A stretch of 64,000 nt of DNA from an uncultured Lachnospiraceae bacterium (GCA_910585625.1 CAJUFQ010000002.1:128135-192134), one strand, 5' to 3'. Positions 1 through 9,660 are shown, counted from the first letter of the stretch. Notes: generated by a model from the sequence alone, not told the origin. A program made the numbers and translations.

Positions 1-171
1 GAAACAAGTGCATTTAGCATTCAGAATTTGATTATTTGGCTTATCGGCTTTGTTATCTACAGATTGCTGACGCGTGTTGATATTGTTATTGGTAATACCT
101 TGCCTGATATGCTTGTTACCATTGCGATTTGCGTAGCTGTCAGCAAAATCAAAAGTAAAATCATAAAATGA
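1..171 (+). CDS. C-terminal end of a CytX-like permease (partial)
   Basis: The reading frame is open from the first base and stops at TGA 169-171, giving the last 56 residues of a membrane protein. There is a hydrophobic helix (LIIWLIGFVIYRLL), a short loop ending GNTLPDM, a second helix (LVTIAICVAV) and a lysine-rich cytoplasmic tail. Two closing helices around such a loop resemble cytosine/hydroxymethylpyrimidine permeases of the NCS1 family (CytX). The thiamine diphosphokinase gene 9 bp downstream fits uptake of a thiamine precursor. The family call is inference from a short tail plus context; other multi-pass transporters are possible. Base composition is more AT-rich than the chromosome further right. 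Confidence 0.4.
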   Translation, partial: ETSAFSIQNLIIWLIGFVIYRLLTRVDIVIGNTLPDMLVTIAICVAVSKIKSKIIK

Positions 172-180
172 GTTGATAAA

Positions 181-747
181 ATGAAACGATGTGTAATTGT
201 CGGCGGTGCTGACATAAACAATTATGAATATATCAAAAGCCGTTTGCACAACGATGATTTCGTCGTGTTCTGCGATAGCGGTCTTAAACATTTAGAATCT
301 TTGCAAGTAAAGCCCGGACTTATCGTGGGAGATTTTGACTCCCATGATAACCTGCGCCTTGACGTGGAAACGATTGTGTTGCCTTGCAAAAAAGACGATA
401 CCGATACTGTATTTGCTGTCAAGGAAGCTGTTAAAAGAGGATTTGACGATTTTCTTTTAATCGGTGTTGTGGGTGCAAGACTTGACCACACACTTGGTAA
501 TGTGTATATACTTTTATATCTTGATTCCCTTGGTAAGAAAGGCTATATCATAGATGATTATTCTGAAATGGAAATCGTCTCAAAAGAACCTGCATATATT
601 GATGATTCCTACGCCTACTTTTCGCTTCTGAACATATCCGGAACAGCAAAAGAGATTACGCTTGAGAATGCAAAATATCCAATAGTAATGAGTGTGTCCT
701 TGATTATAGCAAGGTGCGCCGCTTCGGTGAAGATACCTTCACTATGA
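181..747 (+). pseudogene. thiN: thiamine diphosphokinase, 3'-truncated
   Basis: Thiamine diphosphokinase transfers pyrophosphate from ATP to thiamine. The N-terminal and central regions are typical: CVIVGGADI at the start, the GDFDSHDN acidic motif near residue 50, KKDDTDT near residue 80 and GARLDHTLGN near residue 100. The family normally ends with a beta-sandwich carrying a conserved SNEF-like stretch. Here the homology stops after ENAKYPI near position 685, and the last roughly 20 residues (MSVSLIIARCAA and onward) come from another frame of the downstream mobile-element sequence. The product is 188 residues against about 210 normally and lacks the terminal dimer/substrate-binding strands, so it is probably inactive. 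It starts 9 bp after the permease stop, as in an operon. Confidence 0.72.
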
Positions 748-854
748 AGATTGGCGGCACGACCTACGAGGTATCCACTCATTTTAATCCCAACGGCAGG
801 CAGTGCGTTATGGAACAGTTTAAGCAACTTATTCTGTCAGAACATTTGATCTGA
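744..854 (+). pseudogene. TnpW-like transposon protein, 5'-truncated fragment
   Basis: A 36-codon frame from ATG 744 encodes TMKIGGTTYEVSTHF and then a hydrophobic end. This matches the core of small TnpW-type proteins encoded beside TnpX recombinases. The same frame stays open upstream into the thiamine kinase junction near 690 (DYSKVRRFGEDTF precedes the ATG) but has no start with a ribosome site, so the 5' end appears lost. Both the kinase and this gene are cut at the same place, which points to a deletion scar. The assignment rests on a short motif; the function of TnpW proteins is not known. Confidence 0.5.
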
Positions 855-940
855 CAACTCACACAATCGAAAAAGACAATCGGATGTGGTAAAGTATAAT
901 TGCTTTGCCGTACCCGGTTGTCGGAAAGGAGAAAACAGAT

Positions 941-2680
941 ATGACAACCGCAAACAATATTAAGGTGCAAAACGATATAAATTTTGATGAAGAACTCATT
1001 ACTGCGCTTTACTGCCGCTTATCCGTAGAAGATATTAAGGACGAGAACGGAAAAAAGAAAAGTAAGGAGGACGAGTCAAACAGCATTAGCAATCAAAAGC
1101 AGATTTTACTTGACTACTGTGCCAAGCACGGCTACAAGAACACGATGTTTTTCGTGGATGACGGAATTTCCGGCACGAGCTTTGACCGCAGCGATTTCAA
1201 CCGTATGCAAAAGATGGTTGAAGAAGGCAAGATTTGCAGAATCATCGTAAAAGACCTGTCCCGTTTTGGTCGTGAACAGGTGGAAGCGGGCAGACTTACT
1301 CAAATCGTATATCCGTCGCTGGGTGTTACTTTTATTTCTATCCAAGAGAATGTAAACAGTACCACCGGCGAGGGTATGGAAATGCTTCCGTTTTATAATA
1401 TATTCAACGAATGGTACGCAGCGCAGACCTCCAAAAAGATCCGTGCCGTATGGCAATCCAAAGCAGACCACGGGGAACGCATTTCTGCCACTGTACCGTT
1501 TGGATATATGAAATCGCCCGACAATTCAAAGCAATGGATTATTGATGAGCCTGCGGCGGAAATCGTAAGAAAAATCTTTGACCTGTGTTTAGCAGGTAAA
1601 GGTCCGTCGCAAATCGCACGGCAGCTTGAGGCGGAAAAGGTACTTGTTCCTTCTGCCTACTATGAATCTGTTGACAGAAAAACAAGGAATACGCCGCCTG
1701 CAAATCCGTATGCGTGGTGTTCAAGTGCCGTTGTTGGCATTTTGGAAAACCGTCAATATACGGGGTGTGCAGTAAATTTCAAAAGCACTACCGTCAGCTA
1801 TAAGGTTCACAAGATAATTCACAATGCCGTTGAGGACTATCAGATCATTCCGAATATGCAGGAGCCGATCATCAGTGAAGATGTTTGGTTAAGGGTGCAG
1901 GAACTACGAAAAAATCGCCGCCGTCCTACGGCAACGGGAAGAACAAGTCTTTTTTCGGGATTGGTATTCTGCCCCGACTGTGGTGCGAAACTGCATTTTG
2001 CGGCGGCTAAGAGTATTACCCGCAATCAAGAGCATTTCCGATGTTCAAATTACAAGTCCGGCAGGGGTACTTGTACCATCCACTATATCCGTGATGTTGT
2101 GCTTGAAAAAATCGTGCTTGAAGCAATTAGTGATTTAGCCGATTTTGTCAAATGCCACGAACCGGTATTTCTGTATATGCTCGCAAAGAAAAATAATGCG
2201 ATGCGTCAGCAGGAATTTAAGCGATTGGAACGGTTTGTAGAAAATGGTACTCGTCGCATTGCTGAATTAGACAAGCTGTTTGAAAATGCTTTTGAAAGAA
2301 ATGTACTTGGCAAATTAGAAGATGACCGTTATGAACGTATGGTACTCAGTTATGAAAAAGAGCAAAAGGAACTGATTGCAGAAGTTGCAGAAAGTCAACG
2401 GATTTTAGAGAAAGCTGAACAGCAGGTAGTTGACCTACGACTTTTGCTCCGTACTTTACGGGAAATGACCGATGTTAAGGAACTGACACCAACGCTTGTC
2501 AATTCACTAATAGAGCGTATTGAAGTTCACAACAACGATAAATCCAGCGGTCATTGCTATGTGAAGGTGGATATTTATTTTACCGCCGCAGGTATGATAG
2601 ATATTCCAACCGAAGAAGAAACCCTCGCTATGATGGCGGAAATACGGGAAAACCCGCAGGAGTTCCGCTTTGTGGCATAA
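941..2680 (+). CDS. large serine recombinase, TnpX/TndX type
   Basis: This enzyme excises and integrates a Tn4451/Tn5397-like mobile element through a serine-linked DNA intermediate. The N-terminal resolvase domain begins ALYCRLSVED, has the likely nucleophile in SNSISNQKQ, then DDGISGTSFDR and KDLSRFGRE. The recombinase domain follows (ATVPFGYMKSPD, RKIFDLCLAGKGPSQIARQL), then a zinc ribbon (FCPDCGAKL with a later RCSN), a coiled-coil segment and a DUF4368-like C-terminus. A TTG at 905 extends the frame, but ATG 941 is preferred because AAAGGAG lies at 925-931. The product is 579 residues, the usual length. Its partner sites are not identifiable here, and the upstream TnpW-like gene is broken. 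Confidence 0.9.
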   Translation: MTTANNIKVQNDINFDEELITALYCRLSVEDIKDENGKKKSKEDESNSISNQKQILLDYCAKHGYKNTMFFVDDGISGTSFDRSDFNRMQKMVEEGKICRIIVKDLSRFGREQVEAGRLTQIVYPSLGVTFISIQENVNSTTGEGMEMLPFYNIFNEWYAAQTSKKIRAVWQSKADHGERISATVPFGYMKSPDNSKQWIIDEPAAEIVRKIFDLCLAGKGPSQIARQLEAEKVLVPSAYYESVDRKTRNTPPANPYAWCSSAVVGILENRQYTGCAVNFKSTTVSYKVHKIIHNAVEDYQIIPNMQEPIISEDVWLRVQELRKNRRRPTATGRTSLFSGLVFCPDCGAKLHFAAAKSITRNQEHFRCSNYKSGRGTCTIHYIRDVVLEKIVLEAISDLADFVKCHEPVFLYMLAKKNNAMRQQEFKRLERFVENGTRRIAELDKLFENAFERNVLGKLEDDRYERMVLSYEKEQKELIAEVAESQRILEKAEQQVVDLRLLLRTLREMTDVKELTPTLVNSLIERIEVHNNDKSSGHCYVKVDIYFTAAGMIDIPTEEETLAMMAEIRENPQEFRFVA

Positions 2681-2689
2681 AGAGAAAAC

Positions 2690-2717
2690 GGTGCCACCCC
2701 TATTTCGGGGTTACACC
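2690..2717 (-). terminator. hairpin terminator for the large secreted protein gene
   Basis: An 11-base stem with two internal mismatches (GGTGTAACCCC / GGGGTGGCACC on the minus strand) has a GAAATA loop and is followed on that strand by GTTTTCTCTTT. The T-rich side shows it works for leftward transcription from the gene ending at 2797. It begins 10 bp past the recombinase stop, so the element-chromosome boundary probably lies close by. The sequence GGGTGGCACC resembles a T-box core, but no T-box context is present. Confidence 0.5.
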
Positions 2718-2796
2718 GTATCCTACATAAATTACTTCCTTACGAAGCCGTGCCATTTGGAATGACGCCCCTGTCTGCTACTCCTGAACACAGGCA

Positions 2797-5700
2797 TTAT
2801 TTTGTAATTTTAACTTTTACGCTAGCTTTCTTGTTCGTGCCGTCTGTCGAGGTTGCCGTGATAGTCACGGTCTTTCCCTTTCCGGCTTTCTTCGTTGCTA
2901 CCACGCCTTTAGCGTTCACGGTCGCCCACTTCGTATTTGAGGACTTCCAGGACAATTTCTTATTAGCCTTCTTGCCGTTTGTCTTAATGTCCGGCTTAAG
3001 CGTAATTTTCTTGCCGTTCTTCACCGCCTTGCTCTTTATCTTGAATGAGACCTTAGTTACGGCATTCTTCATAATCTTAATCTTGATGGCCGCTTTCTTC
3101 TTGCTTCCGTCCTTGGCGATCGCCGTGATAGTCACAGTCTTCCCTGCGCCGGCTTTCTTCATAGATACCACGCCGTTTTTGACAGTCGCCCACTTTGTAT
3201 TCGAAGATTTCCAGGACACAGTCTTATCCGTAGCGTTACTGGGCTTGACCGTCGGCTTCACGGTAACTTTCTTGCCAATGGCAATGCTCTTGGAAGCTGC
3301 GGAAAGCGTAAGCCCCGTTACTTTCACAATCTTCTTCAAGGCTTTCTTCTTCGCATTGAGCGTCTTTAATGCATTGTCCACTTCTTCCTGGGTCGCGTCT
3401 GCATTTACCGAAACTTTCTTGGCTGCATCCAGCGCATCCTTAAATGGCTTCCACGTTTTGGTCGTGTATGCCGATGCTTTGAGCTTTCCAAACTCTGCGA
3501 TTGCTTTATCCAGCGCATCCTTATCGACATTTTTCACGAGCGCGGCAACTGCTTCATTCAGTTCCGTAATTGTCGCATCAATCTCGTCTTTGGTCACGTT
3601 ATTGTTTGCTTCTGCCAGGCGTTTGGAGAGTTTTTCCATGGCCGCCAAAGCGTTCTGATACCGATTCCAACTCTCCTGCGTGTAGGTTTCCGGCTTCAAG
3701 TCTGCGGATGCCTGAACCGCCTCTTCATATGCTGTCGTAAATTCCTGTTTCTTTTCTTCATCTGGTTTCTGGCTGGCAATAGGCTCAAGCGCGGCCCTTG
3801 CATCTTCCAAGGCTTTAGCCGCAGCCTCTGCCTCATCCTTTGTGGCGTTTGCTCTGCCAAGCACTGCTTCAAATACTTCCAGGGCTTCCTGGTACACACT
3901 CCAGGTGCGTTGTGTGTAATTGCCGCTTGAAAGCTTTTCTGCTTTTGCTTCTGCAAGCTTCTCTTCCAGCCCTTCTTTCACTGCCCCTTCCAGCTTATGG
4001 TCAGCTTTTATCTCCAGGGCTTCGGCTGCCTTTGTCAGGGCAGCGGCTGCAGACGCATAATCTTCCAGCCTTTTGGCCAATTCCTCTTTCGCTGTCTGCA
4101 GAGCTTTTTCCAGCGCTGCCCAGGACGCTTCCGTGTATGCATCCTTATATGTCCCTAAAGTCTCTGCATCTGCTATAGCATTTTCCAGCGGCTTCTTGTT
4201 CCCACATGCTTTGAGGGCGGACGCTGCTGTCTGAGGCAGGGCATTGGTTACTTCACTGACTGCCGCTGCCGTCGCGTCAGATGTCCCCAGTACCTTTTTC
4301 GCTGCAGCTAGCTTTTCCTGCAGGCCATCCCAGCTTGCCTGGCTGTAGTCATTCTCTTTGTCTTTCAGACCTTTCAGCTCTTCTTCAAGAGTTTTCACTT
4401 TCTCGCGCAGCCCGGCTATATTTACCAGATTCCCTTCTTCTGCTGCCAATTTGTTCTTTGCATCGGCTACAGCCTGTTCGCTATCAGGATTGTCAATCTG
4501 TGCCTGTGCCTCCGCAATCGCTGCCTGCAGGGCTGCCCAGCTTGCCGCTGTGTAATTGCTCTCATTGAGGTTTTTGCCTTTCAGGGCATTCAGGGCGTTT
4601 TCTAAGTCTGTGGTAGGAATGTTGTTCCTATAATATACCTTACACTTAAATACAATTTCTTCTGTCCTCTGCTGCGCACCATCCCCGATGGTAATCGTAG
4701 CCGTCAGATCAACCTTTTTTTCAGCTTCTTTCTGATCAGGGATTGCGGCCAACCCGGTATCTGCATTGAGTATCGCGTTATCTGTAGATTTCCAGGCAAC
4801 TTTCGCTTCTCCATAACTGGTCTTTGGCAAATTAAATACTTTGTTCGTTGTGTTCTCGTTCGTCACGTTCAAGGTAAACTGTCCGTTATCCTCTGCCCGC
4901 GCCCCAATCTCTTTGATGAGGTCGGCTTTGGCATATTCCATGTCGATATTGCCAAGATAGCCATAGGCATCCTCTATCTGCTTCTGCGCAAGGGCCGCGT
5001 TGTAAATACGGAAATCACGTATGCTGCCTTTGAAATCGGCATCTCCATTGTGTCCATACGCACAGTTCCCAATATAGAAGTAACGGTTTGCCCCTTCGTT
5101 ATGATTCCAGGCAGCAGTCATTGTAATGTCCGTGTCCACCGTATCATTCACTTTCTGCTTGTCGATATAGAGCGTCATCTTCTGCCCATTTATGACAACA
5201 GCGATGTGATGCCATTCATTCCTAGAGACCTTAATATTTCCAAACCCTTTATGCGCGTCTTGCGCCCAGCCATTGGCTGTCATAAATGCATTCAGCGTAC
5301 TCTTTATATAGAAGTGCTTGGAACGCCCTCCATTGTCTTTCTTGTCTGAGTCATTCTCCCCGATAAGAGAACCCATGCCGAAAAGATTCCTGTCTTCGGC
5401 AATATTTGTCCAGAAGGAGAAGGTCATCTGATCGGTCACATTCAGCTTATCCAGCGACTCTTTGGGAAGCTGGATGATATTCTTGCGCGCTGTCCCTCCA
5501 TTGAACGCCGCTCCATTCTCCCGGTTAAAAACGATGCTATCTGCCGGTGCGCCATCTACCCCATGGCCTGATGCATCTTTGGCCTTATTGTCATCAAGCG
5601 GATACCATGCAGCCAAGGTCTTGTTAAGTTCCGCAAAGCTCTTTAATTCCAGCCCATTCATAGCGGCCTCAAGCTGCGCCACCATCTCGTCTACCTGGTC

Positions 5701-8700
5701 TGCATCCGCAGCGTCAGTTCCTTCTGTCGCTTTGACAGCCTCTGCCGCCGTAATCTTTGCCCCTAATGCTTCCAGGGATGCCTGCGTATAGATGTTTTCC
5801 GCTGCCCCTGACTCATACTTCGCTTTTGCCTGTTCAAATACTTCATCAAACACGACGAAAGATACTGTGTCGCTCTCTTTTACCGTGATGTCTGAAAATA
5901 CCTTTGTCAGCATATAAGAGCCATACTGGATTTTTGCCGTCAAGTTGACGATTGCGTCATTCCTGCCTTTGGAGGGCCGGATGACCGTGCCGTCTGTCCT
6001 GATTGCCGGATTATCCGACTGCCAAGTAATTTTTAACCCCTGGATGGTCTTGCCATCGCTGGTCTCCATCGTGGTCGGGAGATTCAGGTTCTCTGTCACG
6101 GCACTCTTGTCAAATGCCGCCCCTGACTGCAAGGTAAGGGCAAGACGCTCATGGATGTCTGTCACAGGAGTCTTACAAAGCTTTTCGTTAGCAATCTCCT
6201 GGATTTCCTGTTCTGTCAGCAATCCGTTGTATACTTCAAACTCATCAAAGGTAGCCTTATAATCGTCATCCGCCCAGGAAGAGCGTCCCAGATAGTTGTT
6301 CTGCGCCACGAGCTGCGAAGGTTTGCAGATTCCCTCGACTGTCCCTGCCAACACGCCGTCCAGATACAGTTTTGCCATGTTTTCGGCACCGTTTGTGACA
6401 ATGGCGATATGGGTCCACTGATTGGTCGGGGTAATGATGTTGTTATCTTTCTCATCCTTTGCCGTCAGGTGTGCCACGGTCGCCCCGCCTATCCTATATT
6501 CCATGTCAAGCAGTTTGTCTTTGTTAATCAGGCCCAGATGGCCCTGCGGGCTAGCCTTGCCAACCTGTGTCCCATGAAGGATCATCGCAAAAGTATCAGC
6601 ATTACTTTCCCGATTAATGAACATGGAAATGGTTATGTCGTCCTGCGTCACCTTGCTTCCTCTGTCAGCCCCATCAATCTGCAGCAAATCGTCCGGCAGC
6701 TTGACATAAGAGCTTCCGTTCTTCCCGCCTGTCAGCTTTACGCCATTGCCTTTGCCGTCCACACCGGCTATGTCCGTAGTCACCGCATTTACAAGCTCTG
6801 CATCCGCGTGGCTCCCAGTACTGTCTTCTGCCGGGTTTTCACCGTCAAACTTGTAGCTTGCCAAAAGATAATGGTTTTTCACCTCGACGGTTGCCTTTGC
6901 TTCTGCGCCTGTGATAAATGTACCTGTGATTTCCAGAGGCTTGCCATCCTCCGTCTCTTTTGTAAAATCACAGCCTTCCAAATTCCATTCCACTTCTGTG
7001 GCAATCGGCTCATCCACGTTTTGGTAAGTTGCCCCTACCGTGTTCGGCAGGATAGGCTGCTTGCCAGTCACCGTCTTTACCTGAACTGTTTCCGCCTGCG
7101 CTACAAAAGCTGCTTGCTTATAAACTGCTATATAACTCATGCTGCCTGACGCCGGCATCGTTGCTTCGTTCGTCGCCGGCGAATCGACCGTTCCATCTCC
7201 GTTCGCATCCCAGCCGGATTTGTCTGAGTCAAACAAATAGGTCATGCCGTCTTTGCTCTTGGGCGTGAAGACAGACGTGTCAATGGCCTTGACTGTGCCT
7301 GGCAACTCCTTAGATATTATCGGCGCTACTAATTCTGAGGTGCCGTCTGGCATACGGTACTCAATCTTGGCCGTGCTGTATCCGGACTGCCAGCTGATTC
7401 TGTGGTTCGTGATTTCAAAGCCGGCTCTTGCCGCGCCAACTTTATCAATAATACCTGTCGAAACCTTTCGGAACGTCATCGGTTCTTCCGGGTTTGTAAT
7501 TTCCTCGGTATGCCCATCCGGGTCTGTGACCCATACGCGGTAGGCGCCATTGCCAGTTACTGCGCCTTCGCTTACTGAAACGCCTGTGGTGTCTATCTGG
7601 GTACGTACACGGTAAACCTTCGTCCCATCGTGGGCCATCGTCCTGTCTGCTTCAGCGGGATAGTCTTTGCTCCCACTATTGCTGGCACTCCCGCCCTTTC
7701 CATTTCCACCGTTGACAAAGAACTTTCCTCCGGTAAAACGAGTAGAGGTAGACGACATCCAGAATGGATCTGCCTCCGTAACTCCCTGGTCAAAATACGC
7801 AACCACAGAGTCAGCGCCAAGCGTTCCCTTTGTCACAAGATCGTACTCCGTTTCAATAATTCCCGTATATCCCCTTTTCAGCTTTGTTGCCTGCTTGGCA
7901 TCATTTGCAACCGTGCCTTCCACCGTCTCATCACATTCAAATACATGGACCGTCGCCTTCACTTTGGCATTTTCACCTTCAAGCCCTTCCGCTGTTCCTG
8001 TCACATTATGCTCGCCGGCCGTCCACGCCATATCGGACGTATCTTCCCATGTCACGTTTACCGGAAGCGTATACCCTTCGATATTAGTATTGGCTGCTAC
8101 CTGCTTCGGCAGGATTGGTGTGTTGCCCTCAATCACATATATCGGGGAAAGAGGCGCAACAGCGTTCAGTTCCGGCTTTTTATAGACAAGGGTTACCACA
8201 TTGTCCGCCGCGTTTTCCTTCACTTCCGCTATCGAGAGCGTGCTTGCGGATTCATCGCATACATAGAGACCGGATTCCGTTTCAATCCGCTTTTCTTCCT
8301 CCGGGACTTCATAGGTGTATGCGTATCCTGCTTTAACCATTTCAATGGTCTTTGCTTCTTTCAGCTCATTATTTTCTTCATCCTGATATTTGACGGTTAC
8401 GGAACTCTTTTTAGAAGTCGCGACCGCAAGGGTCGGCACATTGGCTGGAACGTCCTGCCCCGCTTCCCTGGCCCCATCTACATAGAAACCTCCCGCTACG
8501 GTCTGCAAGCGTAATACCATATGCTGCTTCCCCGCCTCGACGGCTGCTTTCAGCGCCTTTGTCACATCAAAAGTCTTATCTCCCACGCTTTCACTGGAAA
8601 TCCGCTCCCTGCTCCACATCGTGGCGTCGTAAGAATAATCGTTGTTCAATGCCGGAAACTTTGGCCCTAACTTATCTTCGGCAGATACATTATCAGGATT

Positions 8701-9162
8701 TGAATCGTTGACGGCTACCCAGCTTTCATCGTTCGCTGTCTGGAAAATAGCTGCCTTAAACCATTTCCCTCCGCCGCTGATATTTCCATTCACATTTCTG
8801 ACATGAATGGTCAGTATCGCCTCGTCCACTTCTTCGCTGGATGTAAACTGAGAGACGTCAAACTGGATGGCTCCCACGCGCGCCGATCCCAGATTGCTCC
8901 CGCTCTCATTCGACGTGTCATCCATTACGAACGCCGCTCCGTTGCTGTCGCCGTTCCTGTTCTCAGTTCCCGTAAGGCTTGTCGCAATCGTCAGCCCTTC
9001 GTCTGCATATTTCTGGCCGCCAGACCCTTCAAACCTTTCGGCCTGCAGGGTAACCGGCTGCCCGCCTTCCGCCGCCTGTACCGGCAGATTCCCCAAATTC
9101 ACTCCTGTTATCACCATTGCAGTCGCCAGGAGCAGTGATAAAAGCCTTTTTCCTTTCTCCAT
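2797..9162 (-). CDS. giant secreted multidomain LamG/FIVAR/Big_2 protein
   Basis: This is a 2121-residue secreted protein. A signal peptide (KRLLSLLLATAMVITGVNL, then VQAAEGG) is followed by a CBM/DNRLRE-like beta domain (about 35-230), a MucBP-like segment (about 250-330) and Big_4-like Ig folds. Two LamG/concanavalin-type domains lie at about 767-975 and 1184-1385, with an Ig-like spacer between them. About six FIVAR-type helical repeats, each with a YTxxSW motif, span about 1530-1940, and two Big_2 domains containing WKSSNTKWATV finish the chain. There is no LPXTG motif and no recognisable catalytic domain, so a glycan-binding or adhesive role is inferred; some glycosidases share this layout. 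The start has AAGGAG 10 bases upstream. Confidence 0.82.
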   Translation of the reverse strand: MEKGKRLLSLLLATAMVITGVNLGNLPVQAAEGGQPVTLQAERFEGSGGQKYADEGLTIATSLTGTENRNGDSNGAAFVMDDTSNESGSNLGSARVGAIQFDVSQFTSSEEVDEAILTIHVRNVNGNISGGGKWFKAAIFQTANDESWVAVNDSNPDNVSAEDKLGPKFPALNNDYSYDATMWSRERISSESVGDKTFDVTKALKAAVEAGKQHMVLRLQTVAGGFYVDGAREAGQDVPANVPTLAVATSKKSSVTVKYQDEENNELKEAKTIEMVKAGYAYTYEVPEEEKRIETESGLYVCDESASTLSIAEVKENAADNVVTLVYKKPELNAVAPLSPIYVIEGNTPILPKQVAANTNIEGYTLPVNVTWEDTSDMAWTAGEHNVTGTAEGLEGENAKVKATVHVFECDETVEGTVANDAKQATKLKRGYTGIIETEYDLVTKGTLGADSVVAYFDQGVTEADPFWMSSTSTRFTGGKFFVNGGNGKGGSASNSGSKDYPAEADRTMAHDGTKVYRVRTQIDTTGVSVSEGAVTGNGAYRVWVTDPDGHTEEITNPEEPMTFRKVSTGIIDKVGAARAGFEITNHRISWQSGYSTAKIEYRMPDGTSELVAPIISKELPGTVKAIDTSVFTPKSKDGMTYLFDSDKSGWDANGDGTVDSPATNEATMPASGSMSYIAVYKQAAFVAQAETVQVKTVTGKQPILPNTVGATYQNVDEPIATEVEWNLEGCDFTKETEDGKPLEITGTFITGAEAKATVEVKNHYLLASYKFDGENPAEDSTGSHADAELVNAVTTDIAGVDGKGNGVKLTGGKNGSSYVKLPDDLLQIDGADRGSKVTQDDITISMFINRESNADTFAMILHGTQVGKASPQGHLGLINKDKLLDMEYRIGGATVAHLTAKDEKDNNIITPTNQWTHIAIVTNGAENMAKLYLDGVLAGTVEGICKPSQLVAQNNYLGRSSWADDDYKATFDEFEVYNGLLTEQEIQEIANEKLCKTPVTDIHERLALTLQSGAAFDKSAVTENLNLPTTMETSDGKTIQGLKITWQSDNPAIRTDGTVIRPSKGRNDAIVNLTAKIQYGSYMLTKVFSDITVKESDTVSFVVFDEVFEQAKAKYESGAAENIYTQASLEALGAKITAAEAVKATEGTDAADADQVDEMVAQLEAAMNGLELKSFAELNKTLAAWYPLDDNKAKDASGHGVDGAPADSIVFNRENGAAFNGGTARKNIIQLPKESLDKLNVTDQMTFSFWTNIAEDRNLFGMGSLIGENDSDKKDNGGRSKHFYIKSTLNAFMTANGWAQDAHKGFGNIKVSRNEWHHIAVVINGQKMTLYIDKQKVNDTVDTDITMTAAWNHNEGANRYFYIGNCAYGHNGDADFKGSIRDFRIYNAALAQKQIEDAYGYLGNIDMEYAKADLIKEIGARAEDNGQFTLNVTNENTTNKVFNLPKTSYGEAKVAWKSTDNAILNADTGLAAIPDQKEAEKKVDLTATITIGDGAQQRTEEIVFKCKVYYRNNIPTTDLENALNALKGKNLNESNYTAASWAALQAAIAEAQAQIDNPDSEQAVADAKNKLAAEEGNLVNIAGLREKVKTLEEELKGLKDKENDYSQASWDGLQEKLAAAKKVLGTSDATAAAVSEVTNALPQTAASALKACGNKKPLENAIADAETLGTYKDAYTEASWAALEKALQTAKEELAKRLEDYASAAAALTKAAEALEIKADHKLEGAVKEGLEEKLAEAKAEKLSSGNYTQRTWSVYQEALEVFEAVLGRANATKDEAEAAAKALEDARAALEPIASQKPDEEKKQEFTTAYEEAVQASADLKPETYTQESWNRYQNALAAMEKLSKRLAEANNNVTKDEIDATITELNEAVAALVKNVDKDALDKAIAEFGKLKASAYTTKTWKPFKDALDAAKKVSVNADATQEEVDNALKTLNAKKKALKKIVKVTGLTLSAASKSIAIGKKVTVKPTVKPSNATDKTVSWKSSNTKWATVKNGVVSMKKAGAGKTVTITAIAKDGSKKKAAIKIKIMKNAVTKVSFKIKSKAVKNGKKITLKPDIKTNGKKANKKLSWKSSNTKWATVNAKGVVATKKAGKGKTVTITATSTDGTNKKASVKVKITK

Positions 9163-9335
9163 ATTCTTTCTCTCCTTTTTTCTCCTCTTTCCATTTCCCT
9201 TATGCTGCTCTTGTTTCCCTTCTTGTCAAAAACCCCCTCCTTTCCTCTAAAAGCATCCCGCAGATACCTAAACCGTGCCTATTTTCGGTTAGGTTATCCA
9301 TGAACCTTCAAGCCTCTTAGATTTTGCTATATTAC

Positions 9336-9364
9336 ATTTTACTTTATTTCAGTACTTTTTTCAA
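9336..9364 (-). promoter_or_regulatory. sigma-A promoter of the giant secreted protein gene
   Basis: On the minus strand TTGAAA (9359-9364) is followed by a 17-base spacer and TAAAAT (9336-9341). It lies about 170 bases before the start codon at 9162. The long leader includes a small hairpin at 9269-9294 (CCTAAACCG / CGGTTAGG). Confidence 0.6.
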
Positions 9365-9431
9365 TGATTTTTAGTAAATATTTACCGTTTTTGCTATTAC
9401 GATTGAACCAACATAAACTTATCCTGACATA

Positions 9432-9626
9432 AAGAACAAAGCGGTCAAGTCCGCTTCAACTCCCTAAATCCCTCATTCTTGAGGGACTTGTCTGCTTTGC
9501 TGCGCCGAACGCAGTCGCTTTAGCGATATATTACTTCTTGCGCGAGTGTGCATATCGTTTTTTGTCTTATAGGAAAGACACTTTCACGCGTTAGCGTGAC
9601 AAGGTCTTTCCTATAAGAGAACAACG
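9432..9626. repeat. hairpin-rich intergenic repeat, copy 1
   Basis: This is one of two long copies (the other at 62709-62946); a third, partial copy is at 35625-35688. It begins AGAACAAAGC. It contains one foldback between AAAGCGGTCAAGTCC (9438-9452) and its near complement around 9483-9497. A second, longer hairpin lies at about 9567-9620, with arms TCTTATAGGAAAGAC and GTCTTTCCTATAAGA plus an inner CACGC/GCGTG pair. It sits in the roughly 600-bp gap between two minus-strand genes. There is no open frame and no T-tract directly after the stem, so it is not a simple terminator. Confidence 0.7.
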
Positions 9627-9660
9627 TGGGCAAGCCCGCCCCAGCCTCCTTCTCATATAA

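Noticed and set aside
1..180. TPP riboswitch near the thiamine genes
   Set aside because: The visible sequence is coding up to 171 and the 9-bp gap is too short; any riboswitch would lie left of the window.
2690..2717. T-box-like core (GGGTGGCACC) on the minus strand
   Set aside because: There are no specifier stem features and no downstream biosynthetic or synthetase gene on that strand; the position and T-run fit a terminator of the secreted-protein gene.
7630..8514. Long open frames on the plus strand within the secreted protein gene
   Set aside because: They lack ribosome sites and family motifs and mirror the codon pattern of the minus-strand gene, which has a clear domain structure.
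9567..9620. Simple terminator for the kinase/STAND gene
   Set aside because: Neither strand has a T-tract directly after the stem, a better terminator lies closer to the stop, and the same hairpin recurs elsewhere as part of a longer repeat.
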